A DNA stretch of 64,000 nucleotides from Selenomonas sp. oral taxon 892 str. F0426 (GCF_000468035.1 NZ_KI260535.1:1-64000), one strand, 5' to 3'. Numbered from the stretch's first letter, positions 52,540 to 64,000 are shown. Notes: generated by a model from the letters alone, not told the origin. Numbers and translations are program-made.

Positions 52540-52618
52540 TGGTACATCCTCCTAGTGAATCGAGGTGTGCCTGGTGCGAGCAGTCTCCACTGAAGAGTCC
52601 ACCGCCGTCAGCACTTCC

Positions 52619-53557
52619 TCACGCCAACATTTCGGCCATGAGCTCGCCCACAATCGTGTATGGATCGTTCTCATGTGCCTTGATTTTCGCCACATAGTCA
52701 TCGAGTCGCCCCGTATCGACAATGCGGCTTTCGATGCGGCGCCGAACTCCTGCATGCAGGATATCCAGCATCTCATCGCGGGTGCGGCGCGTACGCCGCT
52801 CTGCAAGAACGCCGTTGCCTTCAATGTGTGCACGGTGTTCTTCCAGTGTGTCGACCAGCTCCTCAATCCCTTCGCTGCGATTTGCAACGACCTTACGGAT
52901 TGGTGCGCGCCAGTCAGACTTATGGTCATCCAGATCCAGCATCATATTGATTTCACGGACGAGTTTATCCGCGCCCTCAAGGTCGGACTTATTGATGGCG
53001 AACACATCGCCGATCTCAAGAATTCCTGCCTTGATGGCCTGGATATCGTCGCCCATGCCTGGTATGAGCACAACCATCGTAGTGTCCGCCGCCCGCACGA
53101 TATCCACCTCGGACTGCCCGACACCGACGGTCTCGACAAAGATGATATCCTTGCCGAATGCATCCATGACCTTTACCGCGTCAGCCGTCTTGTGCGAGAG
53201 GCCGCCAAGGCTGCCGCGCGTACCCATGCTGCGGATAAAGACGCCCTCATCGAGCGTCAGGTCGTTCATTCGGATGCGGTCACCCAAAATGGCGCCGCCG
53301 GAAAAGGGGCTCGTAGGGTCGACGGCGATGATACCAACAGTTTTCCCGCGCTTGCGGTATTCCTTGGCAATCTTATCCGTCATGGTGCTTTTGCCCGCAC
53401 CTGGAGGGCCGGTAATACCGAGAACATAGGCATGTCCCGTATGCGGATAGAGCGCTTTCATAATGCCCGTCGCCGTTTCGCGTTCGTTCTCGATCGCCGT
53501 GATGGCGCGCGAGAGTGCGAGGCGGTTTCCGTTCAGCACTTCGGCTGCAATATCCAT
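52619..53557 (-). CDS. meaB: MeaB/ArgK-type GTPase, B12 mutase chaperone
   Basis: A 312-residue G3E-family GTPase. The P-loop is GITGPPGAGKSTMTDKIA, followed by IAVDPTSPFSGGAILGDRI, the Walker B region FVETVGVGQSEVD, and NKSD (GTP specificity). MeaB guards methylmalonyl-CoA mutase and helps load or repair its adenosylcobalamin. The ATG at 53557 starts MDIAAEVLNG, after GGAGG. Directly below the mutase small subunit, as expected. Confidence 0.95.
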   Translation of the reverse strand: MDIAAEVLNGNRLALSRAITAIENERETATGIMKALYPHTGHAYVLGITGPPGAGKSTMTDKIAKEYRKRGKTVGIIAVDPTSPFSGGAILGDRIRMNDLTLDEGVFIRSMGTRGSLGGLSHKTADAVKVMDAFGKDIIFVETVGVGQSEVDIVRAADTTMVVLIPGMGDDIQAIKAGILEIGDVFAINKSDLEGADKLVREINMMLDLDDHKSDWRAPIRKVVANRSEGIEELVDTLEEHRAHIEGNGVLAERRTRRTRDEMLDILHAGVRRRIESRIVDTGRLDDYVAKIKAHENDPYTIVGELMAEMLA

Positions 53558-53653
53558 AGGCCCACCTCCTTCACGCAGTGATTTCACGGAAAACAGTGAG
53601 AGATGGAGGCAGAACATACGCCTGCCATCCATCTGCCCGTTTACAAGACGCTG

Positions 53654-54049
53654 TTATGCCTTGGCGTTTGCCTTGATGAAATCAACAATCGCGCTGGTCG
53701 GTGTGCCAGGTGTAAAGACCTCGGCAACGCCTGCCTGCTTGAGAGCGGGGATGTCGCCCTCGGGAATAACTCCGCCGCCGATGATGAGCACGTCGTTCAT
53801 GCCCTTCTCGCGGACGAGATTCACAACCGTCGGGAAGAGATGCGGATGTGCACCAGAGAGGATGCTCATTGCAACAACATTAACGTCCTCCTGGAGAGCC
53901 GCCTCAGCAATCTCCTCCGGGGTCTGACGAAGTCCCGTGTAAACTACCTCAAAGCCTGCATCACGCAGTGCGCGCGCAACGACCTTGGCGCCGCGATCAT
54001 GACCATCCAGACCCGGTTTTGCAACAAGCACTCTGATTTTATCTGCCAT
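53654..54049 (-). CDS. mcmB: Methylmalonyl-CoA mutase small (B12-binding) subunit
   Basis: A 131-residue cobalamin-binding domain. It begins [20 protein letters not shown] with the DxHxxG motif (Asp15, His17, Gly20; His17 is the lower cobalt ligand), and has [13 protein letters not shown] and GGGVIPEGD (SxL and GG motifs). It supplies B12 to the large subunit. Split mutases of this kind occur in archaea and some bacteria; many bacteria have a fused chain. A strong hairpin lies in the 75-base gap to mcmA. Confidence 0.95.
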   Translation of the reverse strand: MADKIRVLVAKPGLDGHDRGAKVVARALRDAGFEVVYTGLRQTPEEIAEAALQEDVNVVAMSILSGAHPHLFPTVVNLVREKGMNDVLIIGGGVIPEGDIPALKQAGVAEVFTPGTPTSAIVDFIKANAKA

Positions 54050-54068
54050 TTTTATATTCCTCCTGAGG

Positions 54069-54099
54069 GGGACGGAGCGCCGCCCTGCGGCGCTGTCCC
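54069..54099 (-). other. Intergenic hairpin between mutase subunit genes
   Basis: Perfect 8-bp stem AGCGCCGC-N3-GCGGCGCT (54076-54094), extended by GGGAC/GTCCC with a small bulge. No T-run follows, so it is a candidate mRNA stability or processing element rather than a terminator. Confidence 0.5.
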
Positions 54100-54124
54100 A
54101 CATTATCTACCAAACAACCGCTTC

Positions 54125-55771
54125 TTACAGGTTGACGTGTGCCTCGTACTCACCGAAGACTTCACGCATAACGCCGCAGATTTCGCCGAGCGTCGCATAG
54201 GTCTTGACTGCTGCAAGAATGTGCGGCATGAGGTTTTCGTTCTCATCCGAGCAAGCATTCTTGAGGTCAGCCAGAGCCGCCTGAACAGCTGCGTTGTCGC
54301 GCTTCGCCTTCATCGCCTCGACCTTTGCCTTCTGCTTCTCGCCGACGGAAGCATCCACGCGGAGGAGGTTCTTCGGAGCCTCTTCCTCCACCTGGAACTT
54401 GTTGACACCGACGATGACGCGTGCACCGGACTCAACATCCATCTGCCACTTGTAAGCGCTGTCCTGGATCTCCTTCTGGATGTAGCCCTTCTCGATCGCC
54501 GCAACAGCGCCGCCGAGATCATCAATCTTCTTGATGTACTCCCAAGCCTCTGCCTCGATGCGGTTCGTCATCGCCTCGACATAGTAGGAGCCTGCGAGCG
54601 GGTCAATCACATCGGCAAGACCGCTCTCATGCGCAACGATCTGCTGCGTACGGAGTGCGACCATAACCGAATCCTCCGTCGGAAGCGCAAGCGCCTCGTC
54701 GCGGGAGTTCGTGTGCAGCGACTGCGTGCCGCCCATGACTGCTGCTGCAGTCTGAAGCGCAACGCGGACGATGTTGTTGTTCGGCTGCTGTGCTGTGAGC
54801 ATAGAGCCGGCTGTCTGCGTGTGAACGCGGAGCATCTGGGACTTGGACTTCTCTGCCTTGAAGCGTTCCTTCATGACCTTTGCCCAGATGCGGCGGGATG
54901 CGCGGAACTTCGCAACCTCCTCGAGAACGTTGTTGTGTGCGTTCCAGAAGAAGGAGAGACGTCCTGCGAAATCGTCGACGTTGAGGCCAGCCTTGATCGC
55001 AGCCTCGACGTAGGCGATACCGTCTGCAATGGTGAATGCGATTTCCTGCGATGCCGTGGAACCAGCCTCGCGGATGTGGTAGCCCGAGATGGAAATCGTG
55101 TTCCAATTCGGGACGTTCTTGGAGCAATATTCAAAAATGTTCGTGATAAGGCGCATGGACGGACGCGGCGGGAAGATGTACGTGCCGCGTGCTGCATACT
55201 CCTTCAGAATGTCGTTCTGGATCGTGCCCTTCAGCTTGTCTGCCGAAACGCCCTGCTTCTCTGCTACAGCGATGTACATCGCAAGCAGGACAGAAGCCGG
55301 AGCGTTGATCGTCATGGACGTCGAAACCTTGCCGAGGTCGATCTGATCGAAGAGGATTTCCATATCGGCGAGGGAGTCAATCGCAACGCCAACCTTACCG
55401 ACTTCGCCCTCAGAGATGGCGTCCGTCGAATCGTAGCCGATCTGCGTCGGGAGGTCAAATGCGCACGAAAGGCCCGTTGCGCCGCTCTCGATGAGGTAGC
55501 GATAGCGCTTGTTGGACTCCTCCGCTGTGGAGAAACCTGCGTACATACGCATCGTCCAGAAACGCCCGCGGTACATCGTCGGCTGAACGCCTCGGGTGTA
55601 GGGGTAGACACCGGGGAAGCCGATGTCCTCTGCGTAGTCCGTTTCCTTGATGTCGAGCGGGGTGTAGAGGCCCTGCTCAGGAATGCTCTTACGCATAGGG
55701 AACTTTGCTGCTGCCTTCTCTACGGTGGCGTTGTACTTATCAAGCCCCGCCTGGATCTTTTCATTGCTCAT
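54125..55771 (-). CDS. mcmA: Methylmalonyl-CoA mutase large (catalytic) subunit
   Basis: A 548-residue TIM-barrel mutase chain without a B12 domain, which is supplied by mcmB. Motifs are [20 protein letters not shown] (about 53-72; the Tyr of PTMY is the tyrosine expected in true methylmalonyl-CoA mutases), [30 protein letters not shown]-like [20 protein letters not shown] and [20 protein letters not shown]. It interconverts succinyl-CoA and methylmalonyl-CoA. Context makes the methylmalonyl role near certain. Confidence 0.95.
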   Translation of the reverse strand: MSNEKIQAGLDKYNATVEKAAAKFPMRKSIPEQGLYTPLDIKETDYAEDIGFPGVYPYTRGVQPTMYRGRFWTMRMYAGFSTAEESNKRYRYLIESGATGLSCAFDLPTQIGYDSTDAISEGEVGKVGVAIDSLADMEILFDQIDLGKVSTSMTINAPASVLLAMYIAVAEKQGVSADKLKGTIQNDILKEYAARGTYIFPPRPSMRLITNIFEYCSKNVPNWNTISISGYHIREAGSTASQEIAFTIADGIAYVEAAIKAGLNVDDFAGRLSFFWNAHNNVLEEVAKFRASRRIWAKVMKERFKAEKSKSQMLRVHTQTAGSMLTAQQPNNNIVRVALQTAAAVMGGTQSLHTNSRDEALALPTEDSVMVALRTQQIVAHESGLADVIDPLAGSYYVEAMTNRIEAEAWEYIKKIDDLGGAVAAIEKGYIQKEIQDSAYKWQMDVESGARVIVGVNKFQVEEEAPKNLLRVDASVGEKQKAKVEAMKAKRDNAAVQAALADLKNACSDENENLMPHILAAVKTYATLGEICGVMREVFGEYEAHVNL

Positions 55772-55849
55772 GAAAGTATTCTCCTTTACCTTAACAGTTC
55801 TTCTTGGGTTCTTTGACCCTAAAGGGCTTTTATGCCCTTTTTATCTGTG

Positions 55850-57346
55850 TTATTTCTGCATCGACCCCGTCGCCACAAAGCGCTGATGGAAGGAAAGCGC
55901 CTCGTCCAAAAGGTGCGGTGTCTGTGCGCCCTTCGTTGCCTCGAGTGCACGGTTGTAGTAATCGAGCAGAAGCGGACGATAGTCCGGATGTGCGCAGTTG
56001 TTGATGATCTCGAGCGCACGCTCACGCGGGCACTTGCCGCGCAGATCCGCGACGCCCTGCTCCGTGATGATGACATCGACGTCATGGCAGCCATGGTCAA
56101 TGTGCGAGCAGAACGGAACGACCGAGGAGATCTTGCCGCCCTTTGCCTCGGAAGTCGTGAAGAAGATGGTGATGTAGGCATTGCGTGCGAAGTCGCCGCT
56201 GCCGCCGATACCGTTCATCATCTTCGTTCCCATGACATGGGTGGAGTTGACGTTGCCGTAGATGTCAACCTCGATTGCCGTGTTCATCGCGATGACGCCA
56301 AGACGGCGGACAACCTCAGGGTTGTTCGAGATCTCCTGCGGACGGAGCATCATGATCTTCTTGTACTTATCGATGTCCTTGTAGAAGCGCTGGAGTCCTT
56401 CCGGAGAGGGCGAGAACGCCGTACCGGACGCAGCCTTGAGCTTGCCTGCATCAGCAAGGTCGAACATGCCATCCTGGATGACCTCGGTGTAGACCTCGAG
56501 ATCCGTGAAGTCGGAGTTGACGAAGCCAGCGATGACCGCGTTTGCGACGTTGCCAACACCAGACTGCAGTGGGAGAAGGCCCTTCGGCATACGGCCTTCT
56601 GCGATCTCCTTCTTGAGGAACTCAACCGTTAACTCACCCATCTTCTTCGATGCATCATCGAGCGGTGCGAGCGGACGCGTCTTGTCCGTGATGTCGCAGG
56701 GGACGACATACTTGATCTTCTCCAGCGGGCACGGGATGAAGTGCGTACCGATACGGTCACCAGCCTTCGTGATGGGGATCGGCAAACGATTCGGCGGATC
56801 GAGAGGGATGTAGATGTCGTGCATACCGACGAGTTCCATCGGCTGGCTCGTGTTTACCTCGACGATGACCACATCTGCACTCTGGATGAAGGACGGTGTG
56901 TTGCCGACCGACGTCGAGGGAATGATGCCCTCATCCGTGATCGCGACGGCCTCAACGAGTGCGACATCAATCTTGCCGAGGAATCCCTCGCGCGACTGCT
57001 GTGCGACCTGCGAAAGGTGCATATCGAGGTAGCTGACCTTTCCGGAGTTGATCGCATTGCGCAGCGGCGTGTTTGTCTGATAGGGGAGACGCTGCTTGAG
57101 GCCGTCCGCTTCAACCAACGCGCCATCCAGCTCAGGCCCCGTCGAAGCGCCAGTCCAAAGGCTTACTTTGAACGGGTTCTTCTTCATGCGCTCGGCAATG
57201 GCCTGAGGCACTGCCTTCGGATAGCCGGACGGCGTGAAGCCGCTGGCACCGATGACCATGCCGTCAGAGAAATACTCTGCCGCCACTTCCGCGCTCACAA
57301 TCTTGTCCGCTAGGGACTTGGGTACGCGATCGGAAATATCGATCAT
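55850..57346 (-). CDS. Propionyl/acetyl-CoA:succinate CoA-transferase
   Basis: A 498-residue class I CoA-transferase of the acetyl-CoA hydrolase/transferase (Cat1, ScpC, AarC) family. Motifs are VIGASGFTPSGYPKAVPQA, SLWTGASTGPELDGALVEA, and the active-site Glu region DLEVYTEVIQDGMFDL, followed by NAYITIFFTTSEAKGGKISS. It would transfer CoA from propionyl-CoA to succinate, closing the propionate cycle. The ATG at 57346 follows GGGAGG. First gene of the operon, behind a promoter with a palindrome. Confidence 0.92.
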   Translation of the reverse strand: MIDISDRVPKSLADKIVSAEVAAEYFSDGMVIGASGFTPSGYPKAVPQAIAERMKKNPFKVSLWTGASTGPELDGALVEADGLKQRLPYQTNTPLRNAINSGKVSYLDMHLSQVAQQSREGFLGKIDVALVEAVAITDEGIIPSTSVGNTPSFIQSADVVIVEVNTSQPMELVGMHDIYIPLDPPNRLPIPITKAGDRIGTHFIPCPLEKIKYVVPCDITDKTRPLAPLDDASKKMGELTVEFLKKEIAEGRMPKGLLPLQSGVGNVANAVIAGFVNSDFTDLEVYTEVIQDGMFDLADAGKLKAASGTAFSPSPEGLQRFYKDIDKYKKIMMLRPQEISNNPEVVRRLGVIAMNTAIEVDIYGNVNSTHVMGTKMMNGIGGSGDFARNAYITIFFTTSEAKGGKISSVVPFCSHIDHGCHDVDVIITEQGVADLRGKCPRERALEIINNCAHPDYRPLLLDYYNRALEATKGAQTPHLLDEALSFHQRFVATGSMQK

Positions 57347-57461
57347 AGAAAAACCTCCCTCTGCTACGCCGGACAGCAAACGCCGCCGTCGTCCACTGAT
57401 ACTCTTCTGACATCTGCATAAACGATCGCGATTCGTTCGAACGTCATTTTTTTATACACCG

Positions 57462-57490
57462 ATTATTCACGGCAGGAATGTTCTTGATAA
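57462..57490 (-). promoter_or_regulatory. Promoter of the propionate operon
   Basis: Minus-strand TTATCA (57485-57490), 17-base spacer, AATAAT (57462-57467); about 115 bases before the CoA-transferase start. A palindrome overlaps the -35 box. Confidence 0.5.
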
Positions 57491-57502
57491 CCGCAAGTTA
57501 TC
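57486..57502. promoter_or_regulatory. Operator-like palindrome at the propionate operon promoter
   Basis: GATAAC-N5-GTTATC, perfect 6-bp arms, overlapping the likely -35 box. It does not match the Rex consensus (TTGTGA-type). A second palindrome, CGTTCGAACG, lies downstream at 57434-57443. Confidence 0.45.
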
Positions 57503-57544
57503 GTATATGCCTACGTCAATTATATCTTCCCATAGGATATCACG

Positions 57545-57580
57545 AAAAAAAAATGTCGTCAAGATTACATTGACGGCATT
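57545..57580 (-). terminator. Terminator of the valS-folC-waaL-rex operon
   Basis: AATGCCGTCAA pairs with TTGACGACATT (one C-A mismatch) and is followed by eight or more Ts on the minus strand, about 35 bases below the rex stop. Confidence 0.85.
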
Positions 57581-57614
57581 TTCTGTGATTTGTGAAAAAA
57601 AGGGCAAGTAAGTT

Positions 57615-58286
57615 TTAACTCAATGAATTTTTGTCTGAAAAATCACCGTTTCCTGCATCTACATGATTCAAATAATACGAGAGAGAGCTGAGTCCGACAG
57701 ACAAATCCTCGCTGACAAATGGGATGTGCGGAGGCACTTGCAGCTTCACAGGCGCGAAGTTCCAAATGGCGCGGATCCCAGCTGCAACGAGCAGGTCAGC
57801 AACGGCCTGTGCATGTTCGGCAGGCACGGCGATCACACCGATCTGCACACCCCGCTCTGCAATGATCTCAGCGAGGTATGCAATATCCTCGACACGTCTC
57901 TGTCCGACGCGCGTGCCGACGACAACCGGATTGGAATCAAAGATTGCAACGAGCCGAAATCCGAGGCGTGCAATTCCCTGGTAGTTGGCAATGGCAACCC
58001 CCAGATGCCCCATTCCGACAATGGCAATGTTCCAATGATGATCGAGACCAAGAATGCTGCCTATGCTCTCCTTAAGCTCAGCAACATAGTAGCCCACACC
58101 TTTTTTCCCAAATTGTCCGAAAAACGCCAGATCCTTCCGAATCTGTTCCGGGTTGATCGCAAGTCGGCGCCCAAGATCCTCCGAGGAGGTAATCTCCACA
58201 CCTTCATCTGTGAGCTGGTGCAAGCAGCGGTAGTAGCGCGGCAGTCGATCAACCGTGGCCTTCGATATCGATAGATGTTCCTGCAT
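57615..58286 (-). CDS. rex: Redox-sensing transcriptional repressor Rex
   Basis: A 223-residue Rex protein. The N-terminal winged helix has SKATVDRLPRYYRCLHQL and GRRLAINPEQIRKDLAFFGQ (DNA recognition). The C-terminal Rossmann domain has NIAIVGMGHLGVAIANYQG (NAD(H) binding) and a final domain-swapped helix. Rex senses NADH/NAD+ and represses fermentation genes. The ATG at 58286 lies just below the waaL-like stop; an upstream extension is rejected. The gap 57347-57614 below it holds its terminator and the propionate promoter. Confidence 0.95.
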   Translation of the reverse strand: MQEHLSISKATVDRLPRYYRCLHQLTDEGVEITSSEDLGRRLAINPEQIRKDLAFFGQFGKKGVGYYVAELKESIGSILGLDHHWNIAIVGMGHLGVAIANYQGIARLGFRLVAIFDSNPVVVGTRVGQRRVEDIAYLAEIIAERGVQIGVIAVPAEHAQAVADLLVAAGIRAIWNFAPVKLQVPPHIPFVSEDLSVGLSSLSYYLNHVDAGNGDFSDKNSLS

Positions 58287-58288
58287 AA

Positions 58289-59632
58289 TCAGCTTTCCTT
58301 CATCTCCCCCGCGGCCGTATGCACTGCCGCCGTCATGGCAGCAAGCATCCAAAGCAGCATGGAGGACGGTATATTAAAGAGCAGATGGTCCGTGATGCCA
58401 TTGAGCGCAACGGAGATAAGCGCAAGGCCAAGGCCAAGCGAGAGGCCCTCAGTGAAACGGCGCCTGCGCCAGCGCTCGAGACCCGCACGCACATCAGCGA
58501 GCGTCTTCCACGCACTCTCATGTGCGGCAAGCTCCGCCTCCCACAACGGAGTTTTACGCGGTGTGCGAAAGGCAAGTGTGAGCGAGCCGAAAAAGAACCA
58601 GAGAAACGAGAGCGCTCCCGGTACACCGATCTCGGCGGCATAGTTCAGATACATATTGTGTGCGTGGACAATCTGTACAGGTGCTCCCTGCAAGTAGAAG
58701 TCATACTCAGGATAAACCATGAAATACACCCCCCAGCCAATGCCGAGAAAGGGATGATCCAGGATCATTGCAATCGTGCTCTCCCAAAACGCAAGCCGCA
58801 TCTCCGAGGATGTATCCACACGCGTAAAGACGGAAAGCAGACGATCGGCAAGCACAGGATCGAAGAGGAGCGCCCCCGCGCCGATGACGACAATACCCGC
58901 GAGAACACGCCAGTCCCGCAGCACACCATAGCCCGCAAGCACGACAGCGATGACAAGGCATGCACCGCGTGCATACGTCATGCCCAGACAAGCAAGAGCA
59001 CCAACGAGTATCAGGATCGCAAGGATGCGCCAACCGCGCGGCAGAGCCGCCATCAGCCCCACTGCAAGGCAGGCGACGATGTCCAGATAACCCGCCAGGA
59101 TATTTGGATTCTCCCACGTCGAAAAGACCCGCTTTGAAAGCTCGGGGAAAGCCTCTCCGTCCACCCATTTCATTGCAGAGATATCGATGCCGAAGATGAA
59201 CTGATAAAAGCCATAGAGGATGACAATCACAGCCGATGCAGCCATCGCCAGCACGATGCGCTGGAGCTCACGCGCTGTACGGAGTGTCTGCCCGACAAGC
59301 AAATAGGTGAGCGCATAGATCGGCACGAGATGGTAGAAGTTATAGAAACTGAACGACTTGTCCGGAGCAGCAGCAACGGAAAGCAGTCCAATGACGACAA
59401 AAAGAAGTGCCGGTGCATCGTAGGGCAGACGGCGCAAATGAAAGCTTGGATCAATCCGCAGGCGCAGAAGGAGGGCCGCTCCTCCCACGAGCAGTACCGC
59501 CATTGCCGCAAGCGGCGCAAGGGGGATCAAAAAGGCCTCAGCGATAACAGCATACGTCATTACACGCGCCATTCGCCCACCCCAGCGACGGCGCCGCCGT
59601 GCGCGCCTCCGTTCCTGAAAATTCTCTCCCAA
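58289..59632 (-). CDS. O-antigen ligase/polymerase-like membrane protein
   Basis: A 447-residue polytopic membrane protein (about 12 helices) of the Wzy_C/O-antigen ligase (WaaL) superfamily. A basic N-terminus (RRRARRRRRWGG) precedes the first helix. The large periplasmic loop with the superfamily motif lies at about 270-330, including RLAFWESTIAMILDHPFLGI and HAHNMYLNYAAEIG (conserved His). It could join O-polysaccharide to lipid A-core or polymerise it. The TTG start at 59632 lies 7 bases after GGGGAGG, which overlaps the folC stop codon. Confidence 0.82.
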   Translation of the reverse strand: MGENFQERRRARRRRRWGGRMARVMTYAVIAEAFLIPLAPLAAMAVLLVGGAALLLRLRIDPSFHLRRLPYDAPALLFVVIGLLSVAAAPDKSFSFYNFYHLVPIYALTYLLVGQTLRTARELQRIVLAMAASAVIVILYGFYQFIFGIDISAMKWVDGEAFPELSKRVFSTWENPNILAGYLDIVACLAVGLMAALPRGWRILAILILVGALACLGMTYARGACLVIAVVLAGYGVLRDWRVLAGIVVIGAGALLFDPVLADRLLSVFTRVDTSSEMRLAFWESTIAMILDHPFLGIGWGVYFMVYPEYDFYLQGAPVQIVHAHNMYLNYAAEIGVPGALSFLWFFFGSLTLAFRTPRKTPLWEAELAAHESAWKTLADVRAGLERWRRRRFTEGLSLGLGLALISVALNGITDHLLFNIPSSMLLWMLAAMTAAVHTAAGEMKES

Positions 59633-59636
59633 ACGC

Positions 59637-60938
59637 TTACCTCCCCTCTGTGAGAAGCGCACGTATGCCCCCTACTAGATAGAGGGAGCCGGCGACGACA
59701 AGGAGTGCGCCGCGCGCGTCCGCACGGCGGAGAGCCTCAGCAAGCCCCTGCCTCCGGTCGGCGCAGGCGAGGGTATCAAGTCCCATTGCCGCAGAGACAG
59801 CACCGACCACATCGGCTGCCGCCGCACGGTCGGAGTCCGGACGGACTGTGACAACCTGGTCACCGGGGCGCAAAAGCAGCGCAAGCATGGTATCTATATC
59901 CTTGTCCTTCAGGATACCGAGCAGAAAAACACGCGGCAGGTTTGGAAAATATGCGTCGAGCGCCGCACGCAGTGCCTTCATGCCAGCAGGATTGTGTGCC
60001 CCATCGATGATGATGTGCCTGTCACCCTGAGGCAGGAGCTCAAATCGCGCAGGATGGCGTACACTGCGCAGTCCGGCACGCAGTGCTGCCTCCGTAAAGC
60101 GCACATCTTCCCGGCTCATAATCTGCGCTGCCATAATAACGAGTGCGGCGTTCTCCGCCTGATATCCCCCCGCCAAAGCAAGTTCAAACGGCTCGGGCTC
60201 ACGACAGATGATAGAGTGAAACGCGACACACTGTCCCCCCTCCTTTGGAAAGAAGAGCTGTGCAGAGAAATCCTCGCCGCAGACGAAGATGTCTGCGCCA
60301 AGTTCCTCAGCGCGTTGATCGATAATTTGGAGTGCCTCTCCTGTCGCCGCCGTGATGACAGGCACTCCCTCCTTGATGATCCCAGCCTTATGTTCGGCGA
60401 TCCCTGCAAGCGTCCCTCCACATCGATCAGCGTGATCCATTGCCACATTTGTGATGATCGTGAGCGAAGGCTCAATCACATTCGTCGAGTCAAGGAGGCC
60501 GCCAAGCCCTGTCTCGATGACAGCAATCTCCACCTTCTCCTGTGCAAAATAAAGAAAGGCAAGTGCCGTCAGCGCCTCAAACTGTGTCGGGTGCTCATGT
60601 CCATCGGTGACCATTGCATCCGCAGCCGCTCGTACGCGCGTGAGCAGGGCGGCAAATATTTCCTCAGAAATATCGTGTCCGTCGACGCTCATGCGCTCTG
60701 TGTAGGAGATGAGATGCGGAGAGAGATAGCGCCCTGCACGGATGCCCGCCGCACGGCAGACCGCATCCATCATCTGCGTGACCGATCCTTTTCCGTTCGT
60801 CCCCGCGATGTGGATCGTCTGACAGCTGCGCTCGGGGTGTCCGAGGCGCGCACAGAGTTCCTCCATACGCGCAAGTCCCAAACGAATGCCAAAGGTATTC
60901 AGTTCATCAAGATAAATCAGAGACTCCTGATAGTCCAT
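59637..60938 (-). CDS. folC: Folylpolyglutamate/dihydrofolate synthase
   Basis: A 433-residue Mur-ligase-family enzyme. The ATP loop is IHIAGTNGKGSVTQMMDAVC (about 42-61), then SPHLISYTERMSVDG, VIETGLGGLLDSTNVIEP and ITNVAMDHADRCGGTLAGIA. The C-terminal domain has HIIIDGAHNPAGM. It adds glutamate to (dihydro)folate. The valS-folC order is very common in Firmicutes; the gap to valS is 9 bases. Confidence 0.95.
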   Translation of the reverse strand: MDYQESLIYLDELNTFGIRLGLARMEELCARLGHPERSCQTIHIAGTNGKGSVTQMMDAVCRAAGIRAGRYLSPHLISYTERMSVDGHDISEEIFAALLTRVRAAADAMVTDGHEHPTQFEALTALAFLYFAQEKVEIAVIETGLGGLLDSTNVIEPSLTIITNVAMDHADRCGGTLAGIAEHKAGIIKEGVPVITAATGEALQIIDQRAEELGADIFVCGEDFSAQLFFPKEGGQCVAFHSIICREPEPFELALAGGYQAENAALVIMAAQIMSREDVRFTEAALRAGLRSVRHPARFELLPQGDRHIIIDGAHNPAGMKALRAALDAYFPNLPRVFLLGILKDKDIDTMLALLLRPGDQVVTVRPDSDRAAAADVVGAVSAAMGLDTLACADRRQGLAEALRRADARGALLVVAGSLYLVGGIRALLTEGR

Positions 60939-60947
60939 CCAGATACC

Positions 60948-63611
<2,664 letters not shown>

Positions 63612-63702
63612 CAATCTTGTTCCTCCCGAAAGAAATGCCCCCGTCCCGAGGGGACGAGGGCGTCCGCACATCGTCAATACTATTGTATGAATTGCAACGC
63701 TA

Positions 63703-63731
63703 AGATTAGCATAAAACAATATTTTTTGCAA
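63703..63731 (-). promoter_or_regulatory. Promoter of valS-folC-waaL-rex
   Basis: Minus-strand TTGCAA (63726-63731), 17-base spacer, TAATCT (63703-63708). The leader (about 90 bases) holds a GC-rich hairpin, GCCCTCGTCCC-CTC-GGGACGGGGGC, near 63637-63661, with no T-run. It lacks T-box features. Confidence 0.5.
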
Positions 63732-63755
63732 GAATTGCCATCATATACGCGAGGC

Positions 63756-64000
63756 TCATCGCCGAAAACTCTCCGTATACTGCCATACAATGTCGAGGAA
63801 GCCGCGCGCAAGTCTATCGTCGAACACCTCACAGTAATCTTCGTTTCGCTCGTGGATGTGATATTTATACCGTGCAAAGGAGACGGTCCCGTCCTCGCGC
63901 GTAGCGTCCTCTGTCTCCAGATGGAACGCGTGACGCTCGGTGCGCACACAGATCTTGTACGTCTGTCCCGGATAGATGGAGTTGCTGACGGTATATGTCC
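63756..64000 (-). CDS. 3' end of an unknown gene, cut by the right edge
   Basis: About 81 codons open to the window edge; the start is outside. The visible end reads TYTVSNSIYPGQTYKICVRT, HAFHLETEDA, GTVSFARYKYHIHERNEDYC and finishes WQYTESFRR. It is a strand-rich, probably soluble segment. No family recognised. The frame is continuous to the edge and has coding character. Confidence 0.6.
   Translation of the reverse strand, partial: TYTVSNSIYPGQTYKICVRTERHAFHLETEDATREDGTVSFARYKYHIHERNEDYCEVFDDRLARGFLDIVWQYTESFRR

Noticed and set aside
50335-52593. 752-codon plus-strand open frame
   Set aside because: It lies antisense to mmdC, mmdE, mmdA and mce. The product is Arg/His/Cys/Leu-rich with no motif, and it is explained by codon bias of the real genes.
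53603-55816. 737-codon plus-strand open frame
   Set aside because: Antisense to mcmA and mcmB; no family motif, no ribosome site, composition typical of a shadow frame.
57570-57600. Rex operator near TTGTGA at the end of the rex terminator region
   Set aside because: Only one half-site (TTTGTGAAAAAAA) is seen with no TTCACAA partner, and it lies downstream of rex rather than at a promoter.
63612-63755. T-box riboswitch before valS
   Set aside because: There is a hairpin but no T-box sequence, no terminator/antiterminator pair and the leader is too short.

Overview
The window looks like chromosomal DNA of a diderm Firmicute (Negativicutes), most likely Selenomonas or a close relative in Selenomonadaceae. 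It combines Firmicute-type genes (ricT, yaaR, rex, AtpZ, DUF3084) with a full lipid A/Kdo/LPS-transport locus, a large autotransporter with a C-terminal beta-barrel, meso-diaminopimelate dehydrogenase, and a succinate-to-propionate gene set. GC content looks high, TTG and GTG starts are common, and most genes lie on the minus strand. I see no phage, insertion sequence, CRISPR array, rRNA or tRNA. The only stable RNA gene is tmRNA (ssrA).

Layout. (1) 1-14730, minus: one long operon lpxC-fabZ-lpxA-lpxI-lpxB-msbA-(waaA-lpxK fusion)-kdsB-kdsA-kdsD-kdsC-lpxL-lptC-lptA-lptB. It has a consensus-like promoter before lpxC and a second one before kdsA. It covers most of Kdo-lipid A synthesis and flipping and part of Lpt export. 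(2) 14744-17370: ssrA, an exonuclease gene with a terminator-like hairpin in its leader, and a divergent MFS exporter. (3) 17394-21962: branched-chain amino acid genes ilvH-ilvC-[terminator]-leuC-leuD-leuB. (4) 21995-25713: a Pro/Ala-rich one-pass membrane protein, a methyltransferase, DAP dehydrogenase, a small unknown gene and a thioesterase. (5) 25841-32004: a 2013-residue autotransporter with its own promoter. (6) 32012-36350: yaaR-holB-ricT-trmN6, divergent from a PilZ (c-di-GMP) gene. (7) 36360-44159: paired YbjN-like proteins, an NlpC/P60 hydrolase, a helical-repeat protein, secreted unknowns, metA, a PHP phosphatase and a HAD phosphatase. (8) 44173-49798: a relic of an alcohol dehydrogenase gene, then lptF/G-DUF3084-RNase H-like protein-wecA-wecB-atpZ. 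(9) 49805-57502: an eight-gene succinate/propionate operon (CoA transferase, split B12 mutase, MeaB, epimerase, and methylmalonyl-CoA decarboxylase alpha, epsilon and gamma). (10) 57545-63731: valS-folC-O-antigen ligase-like-rex. (11) The 3' end of one more gene runs off the right edge.

Together the genes describe an anaerobic propionate former with an LPS-bearing outer membrane. Items most worth a second look are: the WaaA-LpxK fusion; a family of terminator hairpins sharing one inner core; two dispersed palindromic elements at gene 3' ends; the terminator-like hairpin in the exonuclease leader; the decarboxylase cluster that keeps a 45-residue epsilon-like gene but lacks the membrane beta subunit; and the palindrome over the promoter of the propionate operon. 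I saw no clear new defence or mobile system.
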